A stretch of DNA of 11,764 nt from contig JAJRXH010000146.1 in NCBI GenBank assembly GCA_024276395.1, positions 1 through 11,764 of the forward strand. Direction: 5' to 3'. Source of the DNA: an archaeon (GTDB taxonomy: Archaea; Asgardarchaeota; Heimdallarchaeia; Hodarchaeales; S146-22). How positions within the stretch are numbered: position 1 is the stretch's first letter; each line of letters begins with the position of its first letter. The notes beneath the pieces are model-generated. The model saw nothing but the letters and a program-made list of their open reading frames with translations, ran no database searches and was not told the origin of the DNA. Made by a program: the position numbers and the translations under genes. Below are positions 1-7,799 of this stretch, one piece after another.

Positions 1-120
1 CCCGCACCAGAACCCACACCAGAACCCGCACCAGAACCCGCACCAGAACCCGCACCAGAACCCACACCAGAACCCACACCAGAACCCACACCAGAACCCG
101 CACCAGAACCCACACCAGAA
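1..120 (+). repeat. 12-bp tandem repeat, ten units, running off the window edge
   Basis: Ten contiguous 12-base units, CCCGCACCAGAA or CCCACACCAGAA. The only variable position is the fourth base of each unit (G or A), which switches Ala (GCA) and Thr (ACA) in the encoded Pro-X-Pro-Glu. In order the units encode A,T,A,A,A,T,T,T,A,T. The array starts before base 1, so its true copy number is unknown. The near identity suggests recent expansion by slippage or unequal exchange. Confidence 0.93.
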
Positions 121-216
121 CCCACAAAAAAACTTGCAAAAGACGACATCATTGAGAAAAAGACAAGCAAAACCAATTATAGGGAAGAAGAAATGTCAAA
201 CAATGATAACACCTAA
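1..216 (+). CDS. C-terminal end of a Pro-Glu-repeat protein (5' partial)
   Basis: Frame 1 is open from the window edge to TAA at 214-216. It reads as ten back-to-back Pro-Ala-Pro-Glu or Pro-Thr-Pro-Glu units, then a charged, lysine- and glutamate-rich tail of 31 residues ending NNDNT. Such PAPE/PTPE tracts form stiff, extended spacers, often between a membrane or surface domain and a terminal region. The functional domain lies outside the window, so no role can be given. Frame 2 is also open (to 316) but gives a Pro-His-Gln-Asn repeat. The minus strand gives a Ser-Gly-Ala-Gly repeat from a possible ATG at 152. Frame 1 is preferred because this proline-acidic repeat is a common protein design and its tail has ordinary composition. 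Strand and frame are therefore probable, not proven. Confidence 0.55.
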   Translation, partial: PAPEPTPEPAPEPAPEPAPEPTPEPTPEPTPEPAPEPTPEPTKKLAKDDIIEKKTSKTNYREEEMSNNDNT

Positions 217-586
217 ACGTAAAGATCTCATACAACTAAAGGCTAAAATCTACAATGAAAGTCTGGATTTACACTCTTTTCTACTCTCTTTTTACCCACG
301 ATTAAGGGTAAAGTAAGGCAATACTCATTAAATCATTTCATCAAAAACGAGAGAGTTATTTACTTCTCCTTGAAGTATTTAAAGATTCTGGTTGTCTTTT
401 AAAAACTCTTTTCAAAGAAAGGGATAACTGAACAACTCTTGAAAAAACGGCCTTTGGTATGATTCAAACTTGATTAAAATTACCTTAAAACTTTTCAAGA
501 CAAAAAACGACAAGAACACGACAATACAATTATAAAAAGAAAAAATATGATGAGCAAAAACGGGAATGCTTATTAATCAATCAATC
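217..586. other. AT-rich intergenic gap between convergent genes
   Basis: This stretch separates the stop of the plus-strand repeat gene from the stop of the minus-strand ferredoxin gene. No convincing coding frame, RNA gene or strong inverted repeat was seen. It contains several A- and T-runs. The A5-G-A6 run near 533-545 reads as a T6-C-T5 run on the minus strand, about 40 bases past the ferredoxin stop, as expected for an archaeal oligo-T terminator. The same bases contain a TATA-like ATTATAAAAAG on the plus strand, but only a nine-codon frame follows it. Confidence 0.6.
533..545 (-). terminator. oligo-T terminator of the ferredoxin gene (tentative)
   Basis: Read on the minus strand this is T6-C-T5, about 40 bases after the ferredoxin stop codon. 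Archaeal transcription commonly ends at such U-runs without a hairpin. Similar runs are frequent in AT-rich gaps, so the assignment rests mainly on position. Confidence 0.35.
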
Positions 587-901
587 CTACAAAGGCGTGA
601 TTAGGATAGCTTCGACTGGACATTCATCCTGACAGATGTTACAGGCAATGCAATCTTCTTGCCTAGCAGGGTCAGCTTTCTTTTCTGATGCGGGATGTCC
701 AGGTGTCTCAAGCCAATCAAAAACATTTTCCGGACATTCTTCGATGCACACGCCATCAGCAATGCAAATATCAAAATCGACAGCGACATTATCACCGTGT
801 ATCCCTAGTTTTTCTGGTTCTTCAACGGGTCCCCAAATGGAGTGTCCCTCATGTTCACCCACTTTCTCTCTATTTTGTTGAAAATCTGGATCGATGGGCA
901 T
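587..901 (-). CDS. zinc-containing 7Fe ferredoxin
   Basis: A soluble electron carrier of the archaeal zinc-ferredoxin family known from Sulfolobus and Thermoplasma, probably a partner of 2-oxoacid:ferredoxin oxidoreductases. Numbered from the ATG at 901, it has 104 residues. The N-terminal extension GEHEGH carries two histidines (17, 20), with a third at 35 (GIHG) and an Asp at 77 (KKADP). These match the His3-Asp zinc site of the Sulfolobus protein. The first cluster motif is C46-I-A-D49-G-V-C52-x3-C56-P, with Asp in place of the second Cys, which in this family gives a [3Fe-4S] cluster. The second, C84-x2-C87-x2-C90-x3-C94-P, supports [4Fe-4S]. A GTG at 913 would add four residues. The ATG is preferred because it has an AGGTGA site about eight bases upstream and matches the N-terminus of known homologues. 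The stop is TAG. Confidence 0.95.
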   Translation of the reverse strand: MPIDPDFQQNREKVGEHEGHSIWGPVEEPEKLGIHGDNVAVDFDICIADGVCIEECPENVFDWLETPGHPASEKKADPARQEDCIACNICQDECPVEAILITPL

Positions 902-1194
902 TTTACCATTCACCTAACCATTTTTTTCATGGCACGATGGAGGTTCAGCAGGCAGATAGCCCGCCATGTCATCCAGAAGAACTTTCAATTAAAAACATTT
1001 CTAAGTGTTAGAATCAATTAAGTCCGCAGTAATGACCTAGTAATTGATCCTTCGAAGATGCTTGTCAAATAAGCTTTTTATTGTTTCACCTACCAAGATG
1101 TCATGTAAGTGGTAGTGATTTTAATGCCAATCTGCCCATCATAATGATAAATCTTCCGTGCTCGACCCTTAATAGCTGCTCAAGAGAGAGAAAA

Positions 1195-2637
1195 ATGAGA
1201 AAAGAGAATAACATCTTGAAGACAGAAATTCCAGGACTGGATACTGCGCTTAATGGCGGCATCCCCACCGGATCAACAGTCCTAATTCAAGGTCCAACTG
1301 GCATGGGGAAAACAATTCTAGCCTTGCAGCTCAGTTACAACATTCTTAAGAAGAATGGGACTGTCGGCTACCTGAGCACTGAACAACACGTAGAGGATTT
1401 ACTCGAACAGGCAAGAGTCTTTAATTGGAACTTAAACCAGTACAAGAAGAGCACCTTTGTTGTATCTGATAACTTACCTAGAGTGCAAGCGACCATAGAT
1501 ATTTTTACAGCACCAGAAGGAGAATGGGATTATTTTGACGTTGGACCAGATGATACTAAAGACTTAGACAGTTGGGCGATTTGGTTCAATAGTGAATTAG
1601 AAAAAAGAAACTTAAGCGGTTATGATTTGATAGTAATTGATTCCATAAACGGATTTTTGAATGAGAAGAACGATGAACGAAAGACAAGACCAAGACGAGA
1701 AATACTGACCAAGTTTTTATCAGCAATTTCAGAAAAAAGCAACACGACAACACTCCTAATTGCTAATGAGCCGCTTCCAGAGATAGAAAGACTCGTGGAT
1801 GGTGTCTTAGAAACCAAGACGAAGAATTTAAATCTTTACATGGTTCAGAAAATAATGCGAATAAAAGATTTCCGAAAAGTAAATCACAAGGTAGATTGGA
1901 TACCTTATTCCATTGATCCTCAATTGGGAATGATCTTCCAATCACCCTTTCCCCTAACTCGATTATATTTACTTGGCCATGATCACGAAAACCTCATTTC
2001 TGAAATGGGACATGAACGAATCATCAAGGACCTAACTGACAAGATGTTTTATCCTTATAGCCTCTGTCTAAAACCTTCGAAACATTCGAAAATCCTCATC
2101 GAAGTCAATGGATTGCACGAAGTTCGACCTTATCTTTATTATCTAAGTCAACAAGCTTTTACTAACAACTTCTCAATAAAAATCTATCATAAAAATAACT
2201 TGGACACCCTCATCCCAGATCCAACGAAAAAACAATCACCTTTTTCCCTAAAAAGGCAGCCGATCAGTAAGTTAGCTAACCAACAAGTCAAAGTCATAAA
2301 AGTTGAGTCAGAAAACGACTTGTTACAAATGATCAGTAAAGATACCGCATCCATCATCGTGGTTGCAGATCTAGAAAACTTTTTCCTTCAACAACCACGA
2401 GAAAAAGAACAACTGGCCATCGATGCATTTGCAAGACAACTAAACGTGATGAAAAGTTCCAAAATGCAAATTTATTTTCTAAATCATCAAATCTTTGGAG
2501 ATGTAGATATTGCTCGGCTAGAACACGCCATGGATGACGTCATTAGATTGGTACAAGAAAATAGCCATCCCTTGATGAAAGTCGTCAAATCCGCATTCCC
2601 CTCTAGAAACAAGCAAATATACTTGAGTCCATATTAA
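1195..2637 (+). CDS. KaiC-like RecA-family ATPase with a degenerate second half
   Basis: 480 residues from the ATG at 1195. Residues 1-248 form a KaiC-type RecA ATPase domain. The start is IPGLDTALNGGIPTGS, Walker A is GPTGMGKT (33-40), STEQ at 61-64 sits where KaiC has its catalytic Glu pair, and Walker B is YDLIVIDS (143-150). The LVDGVLETK segment (200-208) matches the late-strand region of the family. Archaeal KaiC-like proteins mostly act as signalling ATPases of unknown target; circadian function should not be assumed. Residues 250-480 lack a P-loop, yet contain SIIVVADLENF (386-396), a Walker-B-like strand, and LEHAMDDVIRLV (442-453), resembling the KaiC ADGVIRL segment. A decayed second RecA domain is therefore likely. 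The frame stays open upstream to a TTG at 1081, but those 38 residues do not look protein-like. It is transcribed away from the ferredoxin gene. Confidence 0.88.
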   Translation: MRKENNILKTEIPGLDTALNGGIPTGSTVLIQGPTGMGKTILALQLSYNILKKNGTVGYLSTEQHVEDLLEQARVFNWNLNQYKKSTFVVSDNLPRVQATIDIFTAPEGEWDYFDVGPDDTKDLDSWAIWFNSELEKRNLSGYDLIVIDSINGFLNEKNDERKTRPRREILTKFLSAISEKSNTTTLLIANEPLPEIERLVDGVLETKTKNLNLYMVQKIMRIKDFRKVNHKVDWIPYSIDPQLGMIFQSPFPLTRLYLLGHDHENLISEMGHERIIKDLTDKMFYPYSLCLKPSKHSKILIEVNGLHEVRPYLYYLSQQAFTNNFSIKIYHKNNLDTLIPDPTKKQSPFSLKRQPISKLANQQVKVIKVESENDLLQMISKDTASIIVVADLENFFLQQPREKEQLAIDAFARQLNVMKSSKMQIYFLNHQIFGDVDIARLEHAMDDVIRLVQENSHPLMKVVKSAFPSRNKQIYLSPY

Positions 2638-2765
2638 TTAGTATCATTAAAAACATGCTATACAAAATGAATCTTCTCCCAAAAAAGTAAAATTTCTGGA
2701 GATGTTGATGGTAAAAAATTCCACGAGAAAAACATAACAATACTGATCTGAACTGGGAGAAAAAT

Positions 2766-3932
2766 TTATTTTTTTGGCTCAAGCAAGTAAACTGGCATTA
2801 GTCGATTTTTTATGCTGATGCGCGTGCGAGTTTGGAGATAACTGGCCGCCTCAGAAGTAAAACCTCTTGGAGAAAAGATTGCCAAGAATGCAGGGAGTGC
2901 TTTCATGTGATTACCTATTGTTTCGATTCTTTTTAATTGGACAATAAGCTCTGACTTGGTACAAGGAACTTGAAGACGCAAGACATTCACGATTCCCACG
3001 CGTTCTTCCAGTTGCCTAGTTTGGTCGATTGCTTTTGGAATGAAAGTAACAAGTGCATCAGCCTTGATTCGCTGCAATGGATTAATGAGAACGTTCCAAT
3101 CGACCCTCACGTTCTCAACATCAACTTTAATTGACTCCAACCAAGAAAGAATTGATTTTCGCGCTAGTGACCTTATTTGTGAATCAATGAGAGGTAATTG
3201 CCAGAAGAAAGTAAAAATGTAATCTTGGTATTCTTTGATGATTGACCGAATCTTCGTTGCTAATGTCTTCTTGCTGGGATCATTAACCTTAACGAGTAAT
3301 TGGAATTTATCATCACGTCGAGAATCCGAAAAGGTATACAGTCGTAAATAACCATTCCTAAAAGTTCCACTAAAGGTTCGCAATTCTTCCAAGTTAATAT
3401 CAGACAAGAATTGGTTCAACAAATCAAGTGATAATGATGCTGACTCTGAGGGCGGCACGGAAAACAACAAATTTCCACCGGAACCAATGAGATAAACATT
3501 CACATCCTTGATGTAAGGATTCAATCGTGATAATAACTGATCCAATTTTGCTTCAAAAAAATTCTGAATGGTTTCTGGGATGTCCTTGAATTTCCGGATG
3601 TCCCCTTCTAACTCTTCATCTGTAAACCTACCATAAGTCGTCAAGAACCACTCACTTAGGTAGTTTAGCAAGTTCTTGCAAACATCAATATCGCTATCTT
3701 CACTAAATTCTGCCACGAAATTCAATTCAGGTAATTCAACGTGCTTAACGAAAATAATCTTCTGATCTTCAAAATTAATGATACCAGGTTTTCCAATACC
3801 TAAGGACTGACTAAGCGTGCCAATTGCCGCCAGTAATCCGCTTAAAAGGGTATAGTCTACCGTGGTTTCCGTGGCACTCCACTTGACGATCAGTCTGCCA
3901 GAATCTGTAAAGATAGCAACTGAACGAATCAC
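2766..3932 (-). CDS. two longin/roadblock-like domains plus nuclease-fold-like C-terminus
   Basis: 388 residues, no confident named family. Residues 1-100 (RSVAIFTDSGRLIVKWS, then a helix LLSGLLAAIGTLSQSL and strands FEDQKIIFVKHV and NFVAEFSED) have the strand-helix pattern of a longin/roadblock fold, as in Asgard small-GTPase-linked proteins. Residues 142-240 (VNVYLIGSGGNLLFSVP, then LDLLNQFLSDI and FQLLVKVND) look like a second copy. Residues 285-388 contain ADALVTFIP, VNVLRLQVP and a late AFLAIFSPRGFTSEAASYL, a pattern seen near the end of PD-(D/E)xK nuclease folds. No clear catalytic D-ExK set is present, so activity is doubtful. It starts with GTG inside the tmcA stop (GTGA overlap), which implies translational coupling to tmcA. 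Domain calls are by eye and are inference. Confidence 0.78.
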   Translation of the reverse strand: MIRSVAIFTDSGRLIVKWSATETTVDYTLLSGLLAAIGTLSQSLGIGKPGIINFEDQKIIFVKHVELPELNFVAEFSEDSDIDVCKNLLNYLSEWFLTTYGRFTDEELEGDIRKFKDIPETIQNFFEAKLDQLLSRLNPYIKDVNVYLIGSGGNLLFSVPPSESASLSLDLLNQFLSDINLEELRTFSGTFRNGYLRLYTFSDSRRDDKFQLLVKVNDPSKKTLATKIRSIIKEYQDYIFTFFWQLPLIDSQIRSLARKSILSWLESIKVDVENVRVDWNVLINPLQRIKADALVTFIPKAIDQTRQLEERVGIVNVLRLQVPCTKSELIVQLKRIETIGNHMKALPAFLAIFSPRGFTSEAASYLQTRTRISIKNRLMPVYLLEPKK

Positions 3933-6481
3933 TGCTCATCCCCATCTCGTACTTCGTGACTGCGACTTAAAAACCATTGTCGGAGACGCTTTAGCGCTTT
4001 CACATACAGCCCTTGTATCTTGCTAGAATCACTCCGAAATCGAACTGCTACTGAATTCCAGTCCCATCCTTGAAGATTTTTTACCACTAATATTTTCCGT
4101 TGAATGGGAGCAAGATGTACGTCTAGGTCCGGATACTTTAGAAAATACAACCACACGAGCTGATTAATGACACTCATTGCCCCAAAGTACGTTAGGGTTC
4201 TGTTCAAGTAATTATTCAAGCGATATAATCCCACATCAGTAATGGCTGCTTTCCACTCATGATATGGCCTCGTGGCCTCAATGAAAGCAAGAACTTCCTC
4301 TGGTTCAAAATACCACCAGAGTTCTCTAGTCCAATGTAGAACGTGAATGCGCAGGTCCCTACTTGAACTAATGATGATGGGAATGACTTCCTTGGTAATG
4401 GCCTTGAGCATAATGATCGAACATTCTCCAGTGGTTGAGCTAGGAGTCGGTCGAATGTGGACGGTTTTATACCCATTTTTCTTCCAAAAGTTAATCAATC
4501 GTGGTGATCCACCAAAAGATGTTCCAATCCAGTCAAAATTCTGAGAGAGGCTTTCTTTTTCTAAAAGATCCAATGATCGTGATCCTATTCCTTGTCCCTG
4601 ATATTCTGGATGTACTGCTATACGAATGATGCGTTGTCCACGCCAACGAGGGAAATCAGGATCCACCGTTCGAAACATCGTCAGAGCTACGACATTGCCA
4701 CGCAATTCACGTTGTAGCATGGGATCTAAAGGTATTAACTTGGGATCAAACCCACCTTCAATGCTCACCATAATAGCCGCAACTAGTTGATTTGAATCGA
4801 GAGTAATGCTGTTCTCTTGGAATTCAGTATCATTACTGAGCAGATTCGACTGTGATTCGTCTTTCCGATAAAAAATTCCATACACGTGAATGTGTGGGGC
4901 ATCTGCCATCAAAAACAAGTCATTAGGTTGATTTCGGTAATGGCTTGATACTAGAATCCCCACGATTGCCCTTAGTAAGGAAGGTTGATCAAAGAATAAC
5001 TCTTTCTTCTTCAAGGGAACGAGAAACATTTTACCTAGATCAATGGACGATGAATCTAAGTCAACATCGGGTGGTTCAGCTTCAAGTAGCAAGGTCCGAT
5101 ACAACCAGTCTTCTAGAAGATCGAACTCCCCATATCGAACTGGTTGTTCTAACCTCAATTTTCGCAATAACATTCCGTCTTCTTCAAGTTCTCTCTGAAA
5201 TCGAAAGGTAAATGATCGACCTGTTCCCTCATATCCTTGTTCAGTACTACTATAGATTACCAAGTTAAATTTCTTGAGAAAATTTTTGAGAATGGGAATG
5301 GGAATGCTTCCCGCTTCATCCACAAGAATGAATGATCCTTTTTCTTTAAGTGCATCTACTGGTTCTCTAAATTTCACCACGAGACGTTTTTTTACTTGAA
5401 TGCCACGAATCAACGATGTATTTTCAAGCCTTTCTGACCGAACATCCACCCCTTTGAATTCTAAGAAAGCCAGAATTGCGTGAAAAAAAACTTGCACGTT
5501 TTCTATTTGAGGAGCAGTGATGACATAAGGACGAGAAGGCAACCGTTCAAGGAGAAAACCTGCAAGGCACAAGCCCAGTACTGTAGATTTACCTCGTCCA
5601 CGTTTGGAAGAAAGAAAAATTGCTCGACCTTTCTTTACACGATTCCGAGAATGGATACAAGCTTCTAGATGTTCTTTCAAGTAAGCCAAGGTATCGTGCT
5701 GATCCTTAGTTATGGGAAACCCCATAAAGTCATGCTCTAGCAATAACCAGGGATGTTGTTCCCGGTCGATGAAACGTGGCATGACATCATCTGGTGGTGC
5801 AATTTTATTTGAAATCTTCAAGAAAGAATCGTCCATTTTTCCAATGGTAACAAGTTCTAACAAGCTGAAAGGCCGCAAGGCATCCAAAGATTTTCTCAAG
5901 TAGGGAAAAAAGACTGGTTCGATTTCCTCCAATTGACGAGGAAATTGCAAGACGAAATCGTGAACAATAGGATCCCTTAACGATTGATATTCTTCAAGAG
6001 ATCTACAAAAAATGAGAAGTAAACCAGATCCAGATATGGTTTCCAAGATGCGTCCCATTGTATTGGGATGCGCTCCATTCCTCAAATCTAAAATCATAAA
6101 ATGTGTTGTTTGTCCAAGAGCAATCTCTGTAAACTCGTAAGGCTTGTAATGACATAAAGAAATAGGAAAAGGTCGAAAAATGTCCTCCAAGGTAGGCTTG
6201 AACATTCTTAAATCATGAGTAATGGTCAAGAATTTCCATGATCTTCCTTCAATCAACTGATCTTTTTCAGCAATGGTCGGAAATCCTTGTGCTTGCCATT
6301 CTGTGAAATATATAAGAATGAGAGCACGAATGCCCCTGATAAAAAACTGAAATTGATTTGCATCAAGATGAAATGAGGCTTCACAAAGTTCAATAACGTA
6401 AACGACACGATGACCAGATACGATTTGCTTCTTGATTTTCTCCTTGAACTCTAACAGAAATGACGAATTTGAGGTGGACAT
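3929..6481 (-). CDS. tmcA: RNA cytidine acetyltransferase TmcA (Nat10/Kre33 family)
   Basis: 850 residues, within the family's normal length. It makes N4-acetylcytidine from acetyl-CoA with ATP hydrolysis. The bacterial enzyme acts on the wobble C34 of elongator tRNA-Met; archaeal members also acetylate other tRNA and rRNA sites. The order of domains is complete. An N-terminal DUF1726-like region (about 1-200) is followed by an RNA-helicase-like ATPase with Walker A SSKRGRGKST (291-300), Walker B FILVDEAGSIP (384-394) and SSTEQGYEGTGR (411-422). A GNAT acetyltransferase domain with RIAVHPEYQGQGIGSR (620-635) holds the acetyl-CoA loop Q-G-Q-G-I-G. The C-terminal tRNA-binding region (about 700-850) is rich in Trp, Tyr and Arg. 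It starts at ATG 6481, 47 bases after the PAC2-gene stop codon, and ends in a four-base GTGA overlap with the next gene. An operon of PAC2 gene, tmcA and longin gene is likely. Confidence 0.95.
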   Translation of the reverse strand: MSTSNSSFLLEFKEKIKKQIVSGHRVVYVIELCEASFHLDANQFQFFIRGIRALILIYFTEWQAQGFPTIAEKDQLIEGRSWKFLTITHDLRMFKPTLEDIFRPFPISLCHYKPYEFTEIALGQTTHFMILDLRNGAHPNTMGRILETISGSGLLLIFCRSLEEYQSLRDPIVHDFVLQFPRQLEEIEPVFFPYLRKSLDALRPFSLLELVTIGKMDDSFLKISNKIAPPDDVMPRFIDREQHPWLLLEHDFMGFPITKDQHDTLAYLKEHLEACIHSRNRVKKGRAIFLSSKRGRGKSTVLGLCLAGFLLERLPSRPYVITAPQIENVQVFFHAILAFLEFKGVDVRSERLENTSLIRGIQVKKRLVVKFREPVDALKEKGSFILVDEAGSIPIPILKNFLKKFNLVIYSSTEQGYEGTGRSFTFRFQRELEEDGMLLRKLRLEQPVRYGEFDLLEDWLYRTLLLEAEPPDVDLDSSSIDLGKMFLVPLKKKELFFDQPSLLRAIVGILVSSHYRNQPNDLFLMADAPHIHVYGIFYRKDESQSNLLSNDTEFQENSITLDSNQLVAAIMVSIEGGFDPKLIPLDPMLQRELRGNVVALTMFRTVDPDFPRWRGQRIIRIAVHPEYQGQGIGSRSLDLLEKESLSQNFDWIGTSFGGSPRLINFWKKNGYKTVHIRPTPSSTTGECSIIMLKAITKEVIPIIISSSRDLRIHVLHWTRELWWYFEPEEVLAFIEATRPYHEWKAAITDVGLYRLNNYLNRTLTYFGAMSVINQLVWLYFLKYPDLDVHLAPIQRKILVVKNLQGWDWNSVAVRFRSDSSKIQGLYVKALKRLRQWFLSRSHEVRDGDEQ

Positions 6482-6530
6482 GCTTTCATCCCATTGATTT
6501 CTTCAGACTCCTTGAGATTTTTCCGCCTCG

Positions 6531-7418
6531 TTACATGTACTGAGGTACTGAGGTCATTGAATCTGTTGATTCACGGGTTTTTATCATACTTAAGGTCTTT
6601 TCGATTTCTTGAGCAAATCGTTCACTTTCTTCCTCTAGCTGCGTGAGATCCAGATTTAACGAAAGCTGTCCATTAAGTCTCTTCAACACGCTTAATATGG
6701 CACTGGAATCAACAATATCTAGGAAAGACTCCGCCAATATAGCCCTTCTATCGAATTCTTGGTAATACATCAAGCTCGCCGCTGTCTGACCTAGAATGAC
6801 TCCGGGCTCTGGAAAAGAGACATTTTCATCGTCCAAGCAGACAATAGAGTGCTCATTAGTGGAAGAGATCTTTATTTGAAACGTTTTCACGGAATTTTCA
6901 TCATGACGTGATCGAGATGCAACACCATCCACGAGAATGATTTCCTTAACATCAAAGGACTCATAAAAACTCTTCAGAACCGAGGCTAATTCATAACAAA
7001 CATTATCAGCATATGGTACCATTCCATTTACGATAAGAAGAGTCTCATCCGAGCCATTGGAAGATTCATCTACCATATAAATGTTTATGGGACACAAAAT
7101 TTCCTTTCCAGCCATCTGAATCATAAAAGGTATTGCTTGAGAGTAAATACCCCCCAGTCGCTTTACCTTGAGATGGGAAAGCAAGTACTTTGTCACCGCA
7201 GCTCCAACAGCCCCCACGCGACCTAAACCCTCAATCACGCGCACCTTTCTAAAACTCAAGGGGCGAGAAAGCACCAGTTTCGTGGTATTCTCTGGAATCA
7301 TCACCCATCCCTCGTCACTAGCAAGCATCTCTGCTTCTTCATCTTCATAATCGTCTTCAGTTTCCATCCACTCAGCTTCAACTGGAAAATCCTCGCCATT
7401 TTCACCATCAAAAAACAA
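6531..7418 (-). CDS. PAC2-family protein (proteasome-assembly-chaperone-like) with QYM tail
   Basis: 295 residues. An acidic, probably disordered head (1-40, EDDYEDEEAE) precedes a PAC2 domain: VIEGLGRVGAVGAAVTKYLL (61-80), LLIVNGMVPYADN (127-139), VKEIILVDGVASR (157-169) and GVILGQTAASLMYY (206-219). The C-terminal segment 257-281 (DLTQLEEESERFAQEIEK) is predicted helix, as in archaeal PAC2 homologues. Family members include eukaryotic PAC1/PAC2 and archaeal PbaA/PbaB, which bind proteasome alpha rings. The last residues, P-Q-Y-M, place Tyr second from the end like HbYX and GQYL proteasome-docking tails. The start is a TTG, chosen because an AGAGGTG site lies seven bases upstream and the acidic head is in frame. 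It lies between tRNA-Pro and tmcA, on their strand. Role in proteasome assembly or docking is inference. Confidence 0.88.
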   Translation of the reverse strand: MFFDGENGEDFPVEAEWMETEDDYEDEEAEMLASDEGWVMIPENTTKLVLSRPLSFRKVRVIEGLGRVGAVGAAVTKYLLSHLKVKRLGGIYSQAIPFMIQMAGKEILCPINIYMVDESSNGSDETLLIVNGMVPYADNVCYELASVLKSFYESFDVKEIILVDGVASRSRHDENSVKTFQIKISSTNEHSIVCLDDENVSFPEPGVILGQTAASLMYYQEFDRRAILAESFLDIVDSSAILSVLKRLNGQLSLNLDLTQLEEESERFAQEIEKTLSMIKTRESTDSMTSVPQYM

Positions 7419-7541
7419 GAAACCGCACCTCTAAAACTGATTACTCTAACAAGCCATACATCCATTTAGTACCAACAAGTACTTAACTAAAATTCCATTA
7501 AAAATAGCCAAATCAAACACTATCTACCAAAATGAATTTCT

Positions 7542-7647
7542 TGGTGGGCGAGGGGGGATTTGAACCCCCGACCACGTGCGTTCTGGTCTTGGTGAATTTA
7601 CCACAAGATCCCCAAGCACGCATCCTACCAAACTGGACGACTCGCCC
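7542..7647 (-). tRNA. tRNA-Pro(GGG) with a 29-nt intron and encoded CCA
   Basis: The acceptor arms are GGGCGAG (7647-7641) and CTCGCCC (7552-7546), followed by discriminator A and encoded CCA. D-stem GTCC/GGAT, anticodon stem CGTGC/GCACG, variable loop TGGTC, T-stem GGGGG/CCCCC with loop TTCAAAT. Anticodon loop T-T-GGG-G reads Pro codon CCC. Removing 29 bases after position 37 leaves a normal 74-nt tRNA plus CCA. Exon 1 is 7647-7610 and exon 2 is 7580-7542. Confidence 0.95.
7581..7609 (-). other. tRNA-Pro intron with canonical bulge-helix-bulge motif
   Basis: Located between nucleotides 37 and 38, the usual archaeal site. The exon bases T-T-G-G (32-35) pair with intron bases C-C-A-G to make the four-base central helix. 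The 5' bulge is G-G|A and the 3' bulge is A-A|C, each cut after its second base. The inner helix is TCTTG/CAAGA. This is the substrate expected for the archaeal tRNA-splicing endonuclease. Confidence 0.88.
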
Positions 7648-7799
7648 TTGTCTTCTTTAACCTCCAAAAAGGAAATCCCGTAAGAAAGAATGGATTTAGA
7701 AAGTCTCACTTGAGTGATTGCATTCCATCCAAGTCATCTTTTCTCCAGCAATCTTTTAACGCTTACGATTATTGAAAGAATGGAGAGAAGGTCATGGCA

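Noticed and set aside
134..316. Frame-2 ORF of 60 codons after the repeat
   Set aside because: It overlaps the better frame-1 Pro-Glu reading. Upstream it would encode an unlikely Pro-His-Gln-Asn repeat, and its own product has no recognisable feature.
529..575. Plus-strand TATA-like ATTATAAAAAG followed by an ATG
   Set aside because: The frame ends after nine codons. The run is better explained as the oligo-T terminator of the minus-strand ferredoxin.
688..1011. Plus-strand ORF opposite the ferredoxin gene
   Set aside because: Antisense shadow of a clear ferredoxin; the product is low-complexity and unlike any family.
1081..1194. N-terminal extension of the KaiC-like protein from a TTG
   Set aside because: The 38 extra residues are not protein-like and have no ribosome-binding site; family proteins begin close to the ATG at 1195.
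2672..2762. Inverted TTCTCCCA / TGGGAGAA between the KaiC-like and longin genes
   Set aside because: The arms are only 8 bp and about 75 bases apart, so chance or weak folding is as likely as a terminator.
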